Origin: Alphaproteobacteria bacterium
Lineage (GTDB): Bacteria > Pseudomonadota > Alphaproteobacteria > JAEULC01
Length of the DNA: 59,374 bases
NCBI GenBank assembly: GCA_020846275.1
Contig: JADLEG010000008.1
Location: forward strand, 1 to 59,374
Direction: 5' to 3'
Shown here: positions 31,569 through 39,567 of the stretch, piece by piece
Numbering within the stretch: the stretch's first letter is position 1
Layout: every line of letters starts with the position of its first letter
Program-made: the position numbers and the translations under genes
The notes under the pieces: model-generated
What the model was told of the DNA's origin: nothing
The model's database searches: none
The model's input: the letters and a program-made list of their open reading frames with translations, nothing else

Positions 31569-32617
31569 AGGCAGGCCCTGCGATCGGCCGCCGCCGCGTG
31601 CTCGCGGTTCTGGCCGCGGCCGGCGGATTGCCGCTTTGGCCGGGGCGGATCGGTGCGACGCCGAGTTGGACCTGGCAGGGCGACGCGCTGGGCACGTCCG
31701 CGCGGATCCAGCTCTGCCATCCCGACCAGGCCCAGGCTCGCTCCCTGGTCGAAGCCTGTGTTGCCGAGCTGCGCCGGCTTGAGGCCGCGTTCAGCCTCTA
31801 TCGTGCGGATTCCGAACTGTCGCTGCTCAATCGCGACGGCTTCCTCGAATTCCCGTCGCCCGATTTCCGGGCGCTGATGTCCATGGCGCGGGACTGGGGG
31901 GCGCTGACGGACGGCGCGTTCGACGCGACGGTGCAGCCCCTGTGGCGCCTCTATGCCGATCACTTCGCGGCGCATCCCGGCGACCGATCCGGTCCCGCGG
32001 CGCCGGCGCTGGCGGAAGCCTGCCGGCAGGTCGACTACCGGGCGGTCGATATCTCCCCGCGGCGCATCGCTTTCGGCAAGCCAGGCATGGCCGCGACCTT
32101 GAACGGGATCGCCCAGGGCTACATCACCGATCGCGTGGTCGACCGGCTTCGCGAGGGCGGCATCGATTCGACCCTGGTCGAGATGGGTGAGATCGCCGGC
32201 ATCGGCCTGCGCGGCGACAGCGCGCCGTGGACGGTCGCGGTGCCCGACGCGGGCGGTCGGATCGCCCTGTCGCTGCCGTTGCGCGATCGGGCGATCGCGA
32301 CCTCGGCGGGCTATGCCACGCCGTTCGATCGCGACCGGCGCTTCCATCACCTGTTCGTTCCGCGCAGCGGCGCCTGCGCCAACCATGTCGATACGCTCTC
32401 GGTCGTGGCGGGCACGGCGACCGCGGCGGATGCTCTCTCCACCGCGCTCTACGTCACGCCGCCCCTCGATGTTCCGGCGATGCTTCGCCGCGTTCGGGCT
32501 GCGGCCGGGCCGGTCGAGGCTGTCGCGCTGCGCGGCGGCGATCTGGTCCGCCTGACCGCGACCACCGCGTTCGTTCCTTCTGTCCCACCGTCATCAACAA
32601 AAGGAGATCTGTCGTGA
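31565..32617 (+). CDS. nirX: ApbE-family FAD:protein FMN transferase (NirX)
   Basis: This 350-aa protein has a twin-arginine-like leader (RRRVLAVLAAAG), then the ApbE fold: LGTSARIQL, the LSLYRADSELSLLN-type segment (SLYRADSELSLLNR), LNGIAQGYITDRVVD, VEMGEIAGIGL and CANHVDTLSVVAGTATAADALSTALY. It would attach FMN to Thr in NirI in the periplasm. The pairing nirI-nirX next to nirS is known from Paracoccus-type denitrifiers. Flavinylation of other cluster proteins seems unlikely, as I see no second D-x2-[SA]-G-A-T-x-T motif. Confidence 0.9.
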   Translation: MKAGPAIGRRRVLAVLAAAGGLPLWPGRIGATPSWTWQGDALGTSARIQLCHPDQAQARSLVEACVAELRRLEAAFSLYRADSELSLLNRDGFLEFPSPDFRALMSMARDWGALTDGAFDATVQPLWRLYADHFAAHPGDRSGPAAPALAEACRQVDYRAVDISPRRIAFGKPGMAATLNGIAQGYITDRVVDRLREGGIDSTLVEMGEIAGIGLRGDSAPWTVAVPDAGGRIALSLPLRDRAIATSAGYATPFDRDRRFHHLFVPRSGACANHVDTLSVVAGTATAADALSTALYVTPPLDVPAMLRRVRAAAGPVEAVALRGGDLVRLTATTAFVPSVPPSSTKGDLS

Positions 32618-32988
32618 GAATCGTTTTCCCAGCCGCCGTTGCGGCTTGCCTTGTGGTTCTGGCCTTCGGCTCCTTTGCCGCGCGCGCGGACGAAGCCGGC
32701 GAGAAGGCGTTCAAGAAGAACTGCGCCACTTGTCACACGATCGAGGCCGGCAAGAATCGCGTCGGCCCCAGCCTTCACGGCATCATCGGCCGCCCGGCCG
32801 GCCAGGTGGCGGGCTTCAAGTACTCCGATGCCAATGCGAAATCCGGCGTGGTGTTCGACGAGAAATTCCTCGACACCTACTTGACCGACCCGAAGGCGGC
32901 CATGCCGGGCAACAAGATGGTCTTCAATGGCGTGAAGAACGAGCAGGAGCGCAAGGCGGTCATCGAATACCTGAAAGCCGCCAAATGA
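32614..32988 (+). CDS. Soluble class I cytochrome c (c2/c550 type)
   Basis: This 124-aa periplasmic protein has a signal peptide (about 1-25) and a single heme site CATCH at residues 37-41, with AMPGNKM supplying the axial Met. It matches mitochondrial-type cytochrome c2/c550. AAAGGAGATC is an excellent ribosome site before GTG 32614, which overlaps the nirX stop. It probably carries electrons from cytochrome bc1 to NirS and to the CuA subunit encoded downstream; that link is inference from position. Confidence 0.92.
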   Translation: MRIVFPAAVAACLVVLAFGSFAARADEAGEKAFKKNCATCHTIEAGKNRVGPSLHGIIGRPAGQVAGFKYSDANAKSGVVFDEKFLDTYLTDPKAAMPGNKMVFNGVKNEQERKAVIEYLKAAK

Positions 32989-33023
32989 GGCATGTGCCGA
33001 CCGCCGCCGCGGAGTGAAGCGAA

Positions 33024-33215
33024 ATGGAAGCGCTCTACTTCGCGGTGGTGGGAATCGTCCTGTATTTCGTCGCCGATTGGCTGGTCGATCGCTGCGAGCG
33101 GTTGGCCGGCCGCCGGTTCACGAACAGGACCGCACTGTTCTTCATCATTCTGCTCGTTCTCGCCGTGTGCAGTTTCGCCATCCTCCAGCATCTGCTGGCG
33201 CCGTCCGGCACTTGA
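33024..33215 (+). CDS. Small two-helix membrane protein of unknown function
   Basis: This 63-aa protein has two predicted TM segments (about 5-20 and 36-56) joined by a charged loop DRCERLAGRRFTNR. It lies 35 nt after the cytochrome gene, and its TGA (33213-33215) is inside FNR/NNR box 4. I do not recognise a family. Position suggests an accessory of the cytochrome or of the terminal reductase that follows. Confidence 0.6.
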   Translation: MEALYFAVVGIVLYFVADWLVDRCERLAGRRFTNRTALFFIILLVLAVCSFAILQHLLAPSGT

Positions 33216-33225
33216 CCATCGTCAA
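33212..33225 (+). promoter_or_regulatory. FNR/NNR box 4, promoter of the heme-copper reductase operon
   Basis: TTGACCATCGTCAA is identical to the nirS box. CATATC at 33247-33252 starts 22 nt after it, the spacing expected for a class II Crp/Fnr-activated promoter, predicting transcription from about 33260, just before the gene at 33280. The shared box places this terminal reductase in the same NO/nitrite regulon as nirS. Confidence 0.88.
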
Positions 33226-33279
33226 GGCCGGGCCGGGTGCGCGGGCCATATCTTCAAAAAAATCCTCCGGAGGCAAGCC

Positions 33280-33453
33280 ATGTCCGAATCTGCCCGGGAA
33301 GAACCTAAACACGGCGGCGAGCCGCGCCCGCCGGTGATGCAGCGCATCCTCGACAATCCATTCCTGCTGCTGTTCCTCGGCGTGACCATTCCCACGGTCT
33401 TCTACGTGCTCTGGGCCGTGATGGAGCTGACTCAGATACCGATCGCGAAGTGA
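33280..33453 (+). CDS. Small single-helix membrane protein, first gene of the reductase operon
   Basis: This 57-aa protein has a charged N-terminal half (about residues 1-20) and one TM helix (about 28-48, LLLFLGVTIPTVFYVLWAVM). Its ATG follows CCGGAGGC. It is too short for the usual gene-calling cut-offs and resembles in form, not clearly in sequence, the tiny subunits of bacterial heme-copper oxidases. It probably assembles with subunits I and II encoded 40 nt downstream. Confidence 0.65.
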   Translation: MSESAREEPKHGGEPRPPVMQRILDNPFLLLFLGVTIPTVFYVLWAVMELTQIPIAK

Positions 33454-33493
33454 CCCGGCGGCACTGAACGGAATTCGAGGGGGACACAAGGCC

Positions 33494-34039
33494 ATGGCAA
33501 TCCATCCGCCCAAACAGATGATCTGGTGGCACGAGCCAGTGGAGCGCAGCGAGCTGGTGTGGATCGCCGTCGCGTTCCTGTGGGGCCTGGTGATGTTCGG
33601 CACGATGGTGGCCTGGCACTTCGTCGGCAAGCAGAATCTGTCGAACGAGGCCTACCGGATCACGCCCGACGTGTTCCAGGCGCGCACCGAGGCGGCGGCC
33701 GAGAAGTACAAGGTCCGCGAGGAGGGCAACACCGGCATCCCGGTCGTACGCCCGCCGCCGGGCGGCGACGCCTACATGCTGGCGCGGCTGTGGGAATGGT
33801 GGCCGATCCTGGAGCTCGAGAAGGGCCAGAGCTACCGGCTGCACATCTCGTCGCTCGACTGGCAGCACGGATTCTCGCTGCAGCCGACCAACGTCAACCT
33901 GCAGATCCATCCGGGCTACGAAATGGTGCTGACGGTCACGCCTGACGCGGCGGGTCAGTTCACCGTCGTCTGCAACGAATTCTGCGGCATCGGCCATCAC
34001 ACGATGATCGGCCGCATCTATGTCGTCGACAAGAAGTAG
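33494..34039 (+). CDS. CuA-containing subunit II of a heme-copper oxidase-superfamily enzyme (candidate NO reductase)
   Basis: This 181-aa protein has one TM helix (about 20-44) and a periplasmic cupredoxin domain. All CuA ligands are present: His125 (DWQHGF), Cys160, Glu162, Cys164, His168 and Met171 in CNEFCGIGHHTM. It should accept electrons from a cytochrome c. It has one TM rather than the two of most aa3 subunit II, so it is closer to compact B-family-like or eNOR-type subunits. Subunit I follows 15 nt later. Nothing here is NorC-like (no CxxCH). Confidence 0.88.
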   Translation: MAIHPPKQMIWWHEPVERSELVWIAVAFLWGLVMFGTMVAWHFVGKQNLSNEAYRITPDVFQARTEAAAEKYKVREEGNTGIPVVRPPPGGDAYMLARLWEWWPILELEKGQSYRLHISSLDWQHGFSLQPTNVNLQIHPGYEMVLTVTPDAAGQFTVVCNEFCGIGHHTMIGRIYVVDKK

Positions 34040-34054
34040 GCGGGGGACGCCATC

Positions 34055-35749
34055 ATGGCCACGCAAGCGCAATTCCGCATCTGCCCCGATACCGGCCTGA
34101 AGGTACACCTGCCGGCCCAGGCGTTGATCAAGGCGAATGCCGTCGCCGCCGTGGTGTTCCTGGCGATCGGCGGCCTGTTCGGCCTCAGCGTGGCGCTGAC
34201 CCGCTGGCCGGCGGTCCACCTGCTGCCGGCGGAATGGTTCTATCTGGCGTTGACGGCGCACGGCGCGGACGTGCTGTTGTTCTGGATCATCTTCTTCGAG
34301 ATGGCCGTTCTCTACTTTGCATCGGCCATTCTATTGGGATCCAGGCTGGCAGCGCCAAAAATGGGCTGGCTCGCCTTCATCCTCATGCTGGTTGGCGCCG
34401 TGACCGCGAACATCGCCGTGCTGCAGGGCGAATCCTCGGTGATGTTCACCTCCTACGTGCCGATGAAGGCGGCGCCGCATTTCTATCTGGGACTCATCCT
34501 CTTCGCGGTCGGCGCGCTCATCGGCGTGTTCGTGTTCTTCGGCACGCTGATCGTGGCCAAAGACGAGCGCACCTACGAGGGGTCGATTCCGCTGGTGACC
34601 TTCGGCGCGCTGACCGCGGCGATCATCGCCGTGTTCACGATTGCCTGCGGCGCCATCATCCTCGTCCCGACTTTCCTGTGGTCGATCGGCATCATCAGCC
34701 ACATCGATCCCCTGACCTACAAGGTCGTGTGGTGGGGCATGGGCCACTCCTCGCAGCAGATCAACGTCTCGGCGCATGTGGCGGTGTGGTACGCGATCGC
34801 GGCGATCGTGCTGGGCGCCAAGCCGCTGTCGGAAAAGGTCAGCCGCACCGCGTTCTTCTTCTACATCCTGTTTCTGCAGCTCGCCTCGGCCCACCATCTG
34901 CTGGTCGAGCCGGGCATCAGCTCGGAATGGAAGATCTTCAACACCAGCTACGCCATGTACCTGGCGGTGCTGGGCAGCATGATCCACGGCCTGACGGTTC
35001 CGGGTTCGATCGAGGCGGCGCAGCGCCGCAAGGGCTACACCAACGGGATCTTCGAATGGCTGCGCAAGGCGCCCTGGGGCAATCCGGCCTTCGCCGGGAT
35101 GTTCCTGTCGCTGGTGATGTTCGGATTCCTGGGCGGCATCACCGGGGTCATCCTCGGCACCGAGCAGCTCAACATGCTGATGCACAACACGCTGTATGTC
35201 CCCGGCCATTTCCATGGCACGGTCGTCGCCGGCACCACGCTCGCCTTCATGGCCATGACCTACCTGGTCGTGCCGCTGATCTTCCGGCGCGAGCTGGTGC
35301 TGCCGCGCCTGGCGCAGTGGCAGCCCTACCTGTTCGGCATCGGCGCCGCCGGCATATCGCTGTTCATGATGGGTGCGGGCACGCTGGGCGTGGCACGGCG
35401 CCACTGGGATATCACCTTCACCGATGCGCGGCTTTCCTTCGACGTGCCGGCCGGCGCCTTCCTGATGATGGGGTTGAACGGAATCTGCGCGATCCTGGCC
35501 GCGCTGGGCGGGCTCGCCTATGTCGTGGTCGTCGTCGGATCGATCCTGTTCGGTAAGCGCAAGGACGCGCCGGCGCCGGCGGCCCGGCCGGCCACGCCGC
35601 CGATGGCGTCGCCGATCGCCAGCTATGGCGGCGAGGGGACGTTGAAGCTGCCGGGCACCATGGTGCTGGTCTCGGTCTTCTTCGTCGCCTTCGTGCTCTA
35701 CTACTACGTCAACTGGAAGTACCTGGCGTCCGTCTGGCCGTTGCGGTGA
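34055..35749 (+). CDS. Heme-copper oxidase-superfamily catalytic subunit I, probable eNOR-type nitric oxide reductase
   Basis: This 564-aa protein has about 12-13 TM helices. The heme and copper ligands are complete: His69 (TAHGAD), His231 (WGMGHSSQQIN), His280-His281 (SAHHLLVEPG), and His385/His387 (VPGHFHG). At His+4, where oxygen reductases carry the Tyr cross-linked to the CuB His (GHPEVY), this protein has Gln235. Loss of that Tyr is the hallmark of NO-reducing lineages, and a Gln there with a CuA subunit matches my recollection of the eNOR family. The operon's NNR box, adjacency to nirS and absence of norCB support reduction of NO to N2O. Oxygen reduction cannot be wholly excluded without assay. 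Confidence 0.8.
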   Translation: MATQAQFRICPDTGLKVHLPAQALIKANAVAAVVFLAIGGLFGLSVALTRWPAVHLLPAEWFYLALTAHGADVLLFWIIFFEMAVLYFASAILLGSRLAAPKMGWLAFILMLVGAVTANIAVLQGESSVMFTSYVPMKAAPHFYLGLILFAVGALIGVFVFFGTLIVAKDERTYEGSIPLVTFGALTAAIIAVFTIACGAIILVPTFLWSIGIISHIDPLTYKVVWWGMGHSSQQINVSAHVAVWYAIAAIVLGAKPLSEKVSRTAFFFYILFLQLASAHHLLVEPGISSEWKIFNTSYAMYLAVLGSMIHGLTVPGSIEAAQRRKGYTNGIFEWLRKAPWGNPAFAGMFLSLVMFGFLGGITGVILGTEQLNMLMHNTLYVPGHFHGTVVAGTTLAFMAMTYLVVPLIFRRELVLPRLAQWQPYLFGIGAAGISLFMMGAGTLGVARRHWDITFTDARLSFDVPAGAFLMMGLNGICAILAALGGLAYVVVVVGSILFGKRKDAPAPAARPATPPMASPIASYGGEGTLKLPGTMVLVSVFFVAFVLYYYVNWKYLASVWPLR

Positions 35750-35777
35750 GCTGCGTCGGGGCCGTTGGAGAGGAGCG

Positions 35778-36632
35778 ATGACGATCGGCCTTGGCGATGT
35801 CGTGAACGTGCTGAAGCTGCGGATCGGCGGGGCGATCGCGCTCAGCGCCGTGGCGGGCATGGCGATCGCGCCCGGGCCCGCCCAGCCGGCCTGGCGGATC
35901 CTGACGCTGGTGCTCGCGGTGCTGCTGTGTTCCGGGGCCGCGGGCGCCTTCAACCAGTATTTCGAACGCGACCTGGATGCGCGCATGTCGCGCACGCGCA
36001 CGCGGCCTTTCGTGTCGGGAAAGATCAAGGCCGGGCCCTGGTGGCTGGCGGCGATGGCCGGACTGCTGGTGGCGGGGACGGCGCTGGCGGCCATGCTCGG
36101 ATGGGCGGCTGCGACCTATGTCTTCCTCGGCGCCGCGGTCTATGGGCTCGTCTACACCGTCTGGCTGAAGCGGCGCACGCCCTGGAACATAGTCGTCGGC
36201 GGCCTGGCGGGCAGTTTCGCCGTGCTGGCCGGCGCGGCAATCGTCGACCCGCTTCCCTCGCCGCTGCCGGTCTCGCTCGCGATGATCCTCTTCCTGTGGA
36301 CGCCGCCGCATTTCTGGAGCCTTGCCCTCGCGCGGCGGGATGACTATGCGGCAGCCGGCGTGCCCATGCTGCCGGTCATCCTGCCGCCGGCCGCCGCCGC
36401 GCGGGTGATCCTGGCCCATGCGCTGGTGCTGGTGATCGTATCCTTCCTGCCGGCGATGTTTGGGCTCGGCCTAGTGTACCTCGGCTGCGTGATCCTGGGC
36501 GGCGGGCTCTTCGTCGCGCTGTGCCTGCGCCTGGCGGCTACCCCCTGTCGCAAGTTCGCGCTGGGCGCCTTCTTTGGCTCGCTGGCACAGCTCCTGTCGG
36601 TGATCCTGGGCGTGCTGCTGGAGGCGTTGTGA
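35778..36632 (+). CDS. ctaB: Protoheme IX farnesyltransferase (heme O synthase)
   Basis: This 284-aa polytopic prenyltransferase has the first Asp-rich motif NQYFERDLDARMSRTRTRP at residues 59-77 and the second region with TPPHFWSLAL and YAAAGVPMLP. It converts heme B to heme O. Its place directly after subunit I suggests that the terminal reductase contains heme O, or heme A if ctaA lies elsewhere; no ctaA is visible here. GGAGAGGA precedes the ATG, and it overlaps the SCO gene by 4 nt. Confidence 0.93.
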   Translation: MTIGLGDVVNVLKLRIGGAIALSAVAGMAIAPGPAQPAWRILTLVLAVLLCSGAAGAFNQYFERDLDARMSRTRTRPFVSGKIKAGPWWLAAMAGLLVAGTALAAMLGWAAATYVFLGAAVYGLVYTVWLKRRTPWNIVVGGLAGSFAVLAGAAIVDPLPSPLPVSLAMILFLWTPPHFWSLALARRDDYAAAGVPMLPVILPPAAAARVILAHALVLVIVSFLPAMFGLGLVYLGCVILGGGLFVALCLRLAATPCRKFALGAFFGSLAQLLSVILGVLLEAL

Positions 36633-37447
36633 GACGGCGGCGCACGCTCGCGCTCGCGGCGGCATGCGCGTCGTTGCTGGCCGGTGGTGACGCCGCGGGC
36701 GCGCCGACCGACGGCAACGGTCGACTAGACGAGCGGGTCGCGATGTCGATCAGCACGGCGGCCGTGGGACAGGCGCTGGCGGACAATGCCTTCATCGACC
36801 ACCATGGCCGACCCGTCACCTTGGCCGAGCTGCGCGGCAAGCCGCTGATCCTGCCCCTCATCTATACCGGCTGCTATCACACCTGCCCGTTGATCGCCCA
36901 AAGCCTGTTGCATGCCGTCGCGGTTGCGCGCCAGACATTGCCGCGCGACAGCTTCCAGGTCGCCGTGGTCGGCTTCGAGGCCGGGGTGGACACGCCCGAG
37001 CGCATGCACGCCTTCGCCAAGAGCCAGGGGCTCGACCAGCCGGGCTGGACCTTCCTCAGCGGCAGCGCGGCGGCAATCGATGCGCTGGCGCACGATGTCG
37101 GCTTCTCCTTCGTGCGCTCGCCGCGCGGATTCGATCACGTGGCGCAGACGACGATCGTGGATGCCCAAGGCCGGGTCTACTGGCAGGTCTACGGGTCGGA
37201 CTTCAAGAGCTCGGCGGTGGTCGAGCCGCTGAAGCAGCTTGTCTACGGGCGGCCGGCGCGTTTCACGGAGCCATCGTCCTGGTGGGACCGGCTGCGGCTG
37301 CTGTGCACCGTCTACGATCCGACGCAGGATCGCTACCGTTTCAGCTACGCCATCTTCGTCGGAATCCTGGCCGGCCTGCTCTCGCTCGCGGGAACGGCCT
37401 GGTTCCTGGTACGGAATTGGCTGCGTCTGCGCGCCCAACAAGCCTGA
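36629..37447 (+). CDS. SCO1/SenC-family copper chaperone
   Basis: This 272-aa thioredoxin-fold protein has an N-terminal signal sequence (about 1-24) and the copper motif CYHTC (Cys82, Cys86), with the matching His in GFDHVAQT. It also has an extra C-terminal TM helix (about 245-265) that ordinary SCO proteins lack. It would deliver copper to the CuA site of the subunit II encoded in this operon. The start is GTG 36629, overlapping the ctaB stop. Confidence 0.9.
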   Translation: MRRRRTLALAAACASLLAGGDAAGAPTDGNGRLDERVAMSISTAAVGQALADNAFIDHHGRPVTLAELRGKPLILPLIYTGCYHTCPLIAQSLLHAVAVARQTLPRDSFQVAVVGFEAGVDTPERMHAFAKSQGLDQPGWTFLSGSAAAIDALAHDVGFSFVRSPRGFDHVAQTTIVDAQGRVYWQVYGSDFKSSAVVEPLKQLVYGRPARFTEPSSWWDRLRLLCTVYDPTQDRYRFSYAIFVGILAGLLSLAGTAWFLVRNWLRLRAQQA

Positions 37448-37486
37448 ACGATCGCGCCGCGCCGACGCCAGCCCCGGGGCCGATAC

Positions 37487-39064
37487 GTGGGACAGATCAA
37501 GCGCCTCCTGCGATCCGTGTTCGCCGCATTGGATCGTGCCTTCGACCGCCCGTTCGGGCCGGCGTGGAATCCGTTCCACAATCTCGGCGCGCTGGGATTC
37601 TTCTATTACTGGATCGTCGCCGTCAGCGGCATCTACCTCTATATCGGCTTCGATACCGGGGTCGAACGCGTCTACGCCTCGATCGAGCGGCTGACCCACG
37701 TGCAATGGTACCTTGGCGGCGTGCTGCGCAGCTTCCACCGCTACGCCTCGGACGCGCTGGTGGTCATGATGCTGCTGCATCTCGCGCGCGAGTTCGCCTA
37801 TGACCGCTTGCGCGGCGTGCGCTGGTTCTCGTGGATCACCGGCGTGCCGGTCCTTTGGTTGGTCTATGCGTCGGGGATCACCGGCTACTGGCTGGTATGG
37901 GACGAGCTGGCCCAGTACATCGCGGTCGCCACGACGGAATGGCTCGATACCTTGCCGATCTTCGGCGAGCCGATCGCCCGCAATTTCCTGGCCCGCGACA
38001 GCCTGGACGACCGGTTCTTCACCCTGCTGATCTTCCTGCACATCGCCGTTCCGCTGATTCTGCTGTTCGTCCTCTGGCTCCACCTCCAGCGCATCACCAA
38101 GCCGCGCATCAACCCGCCCAGGGGCCTGGCGGTCGGCACCACCGTCATGCTGCTGGCCCTGTCGCTGGCCTATCCCGCCGTCAGCCATGCCCCGGCCGAT
38201 CTCGCCAAGGTACCCGGGCTGCTGCATCTCGACTGGTTCTACCTGGCCTGGTACCCGCTGTTCGACCTGCTCTCCTACAAGACCATGTGGGGCGTGGCCG
38301 GCGTCTTGACGCTGGGGCTCGTCGCCATGCCGTGGTTGCCGCCCCTGCGCCGCGCCAAGGCCGCGGTGGTCGACCTCGACCATTGCAACGGTTGCGGACG
38401 CTGCGCGGCGGATTGTCCCTACGGCGCGGTGGCGATGGTGCCGCGCACCGATGGCCGCCCCTTCGCGCAGCAGGCCGCCGTCAGCGATTCCCTCTGCGTG
38501 TCCTGCGGGATCTGCATGGCCGCCTGTCCGACGTCGATGCCGTTCCGGCGAACGAGCGAACTGGCCACGGGAATCGACCTGCCCGATCCGTCGCTGCGGG
38601 ACCTGCGCGAACGGGTGCATGAAGCCGCAAACGCCCTGGGACCGGGCCCGCGCGTGATGGTGTTCGGCTGCGACCACGCCGTGCCGGCAACGGCGATCGC
38701 GGCCGACGGCGTTGCCGCGGTCGGCCTGCCCTGCATCGGGGCCCTGCCGCCGTCCTTCATCGACTACGTGCTGAGCCGCAGGCTGGCCGACGGCGTGTTC
38801 CTGACGGGCTGCCGCGAGGGCACCTGCAACAACCGGTTCGGACTGCGCTGGACCGAGGCGCGGGTCGACGGGCTGCGCGATCCGCGCCTGCGCAAGCGCG
38901 TTCCGCGCGAGCGCGTGGCGCGGTGCTGGGCCGATCACCAGGAGGCATCCCATCTCGCCGCCGAGATCGAAGCCTTCCGGCGCGCCCTGTCCGCGTTGCC
39001 CGGCCCGGATGCAACGCCGCCGGTTGCGGCTAGCGCGTCGCACGCGCCGGTGGGAGCGCCTTGA
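37487..39064 (+). CDS. Cytochrome b / dicluster ferredoxin / MvhD-like fusion protein
   Basis: This 525-aa protein joins three modules. Residues 1-285 are a bc-type cytochrome b with about six or seven TM helices and two H-x13-H pairs (His84/His98 and His185/His199) for two b hemes. Residues 298-350 form a dicluster ferredoxin (C300-C303-C306-C310 and C337-C340-C343-C347). Residues 388-490 resemble the MvhD iron-sulfur domain, with Cys395, Cys416, Cys442 and Cys447. MvhD-type domains pass electrons to or from flavin enzymes such as heterodisulfide reductases. Here it may link a cytoplasmic donor or the quinone pool to the reductase. The start GTG 37487 lacks a strong ribosome site. Confidence 0.8.
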   Translation: MGQIKRLLRSVFAALDRAFDRPFGPAWNPFHNLGALGFFYYWIVAVSGIYLYIGFDTGVERVYASIERLTHVQWYLGGVLRSFHRYASDALVVMMLLHLAREFAYDRLRGVRWFSWITGVPVLWLVYASGITGYWLVWDELAQYIAVATTEWLDTLPIFGEPIARNFLARDSLDDRFFTLLIFLHIAVPLILLFVLWLHLQRITKPRINPPRGLAVGTTVMLLALSLAYPAVSHAPADLAKVPGLLHLDWFYLAWYPLFDLLSYKTMWGVAGVLTLGLVAMPWLPPLRRAKAAVVDLDHCNGCGRCAADCPYGAVAMVPRTDGRPFAQQAAVSDSLCVSCGICMAACPTSMPFRRTSELATGIDLPDPSLRDLRERVHEAANALGPGPRVMVFGCDHAVPATAIAADGVAAVGLPCIGALPPSFIDYVLSRRLADGVFLTGCREGTCNNRFGLRWTEARVDGLRDPRLRKRVPRERVARCWADHQEASHLAAEIEAFRRALSALPGPDATPPVAASASHAPVGAP

Positions 39065-39555
39065 TGCGGTACCTGGGCCAACTGGCGATCTATGCCGCCT
39101 TCGCCGTGCTGATCGGGTATTTCTCGGTCGCACCAAGCTATACCCACGCGCCGACGGACCGCGGCGAGATCAAGCTCAGCTTCAGCCATGGCGGGCAGAA
39201 GCGCGGCGGTTGCCGGCAGCTCAGCGCCGAGGAGATCGCGAAGCTGCCGCCCAACATGCGCGTCGCGCGGTCCTGTCCCCGTGAGCGCTTGCCGCTGCTG
39301 GTCGAGATGGACGTCGACGAAAAACCGCTCTACCAGGAGACCCTTAAGCCGAGCGGCCTGTCGAGCGACGGCGCGGCACGGGCCTACCGGCGCTTCAGCC
39401 TGCCGCCCGGGCCGCATCGGATCGCGCTGCGCCTGCGCGACAGCGATCGCAGCCAGGGCTTCGACTACGAGGGTGGGTTCGACATTGTCCTGCAGCCGCG
39501 CCAGAATCTGGTGGTCGATTTTCGCACCGAGGCGGGCGGCTTCGTGCTGCGCTGA
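39064..39555 (+). CDS. Membrane-anchored periplasmic protein of unknown function
   Basis: This 163-aa protein has an N-terminal TM/signal anchor (about 5-22) and a beta-rich remainder with two Cys (GGCRQL, ARSCPRERLPL) that could form a disulfide. The C-terminal part (RFSLPPGPHRIALRLRDS) looks like an immunoglobulin-like sandwich. I do not recognise a family. Its ATG overlaps the preceding stop (TGATG), so it is translationally coupled to the cytochrome b fusion and is probably an accessory of that complex. Confidence 0.6.
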   Translation: MRYLGQLAIYAAFAVLIGYFSVAPSYTHAPTDRGEIKLSFSHGGQKRGGCRQLSAEEIAKLPPNMRVARSCPRERLPLLVEMDVDEKPLYQETLKPSGLSSDGAARAYRRFSLPPGPHRIALRLRDSDRSQGFDYEGGFDIVLQPRQNLVVDFRTEAGGFVLR

Positions 39556-39567
39556 GGGAGAGCAACC

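Noticed and set aside
34055..35749. Ordinary cytochrome c oxidase (aa3 or ba3) for subunits I/II
   Set aside because: The Tyr needed for oxygen reduction is Gln, the operon carries the nirS-type NNR box, and no subunit III is present. I kept NO reductase as the better reading but not as proven.
34331..36094. 587-aa minus-strand open frame opposite subunit I and ctaB
   Set aside because: Spans two real genes in antisense and has only charged repeats typical of reversed hydrophobic codons.
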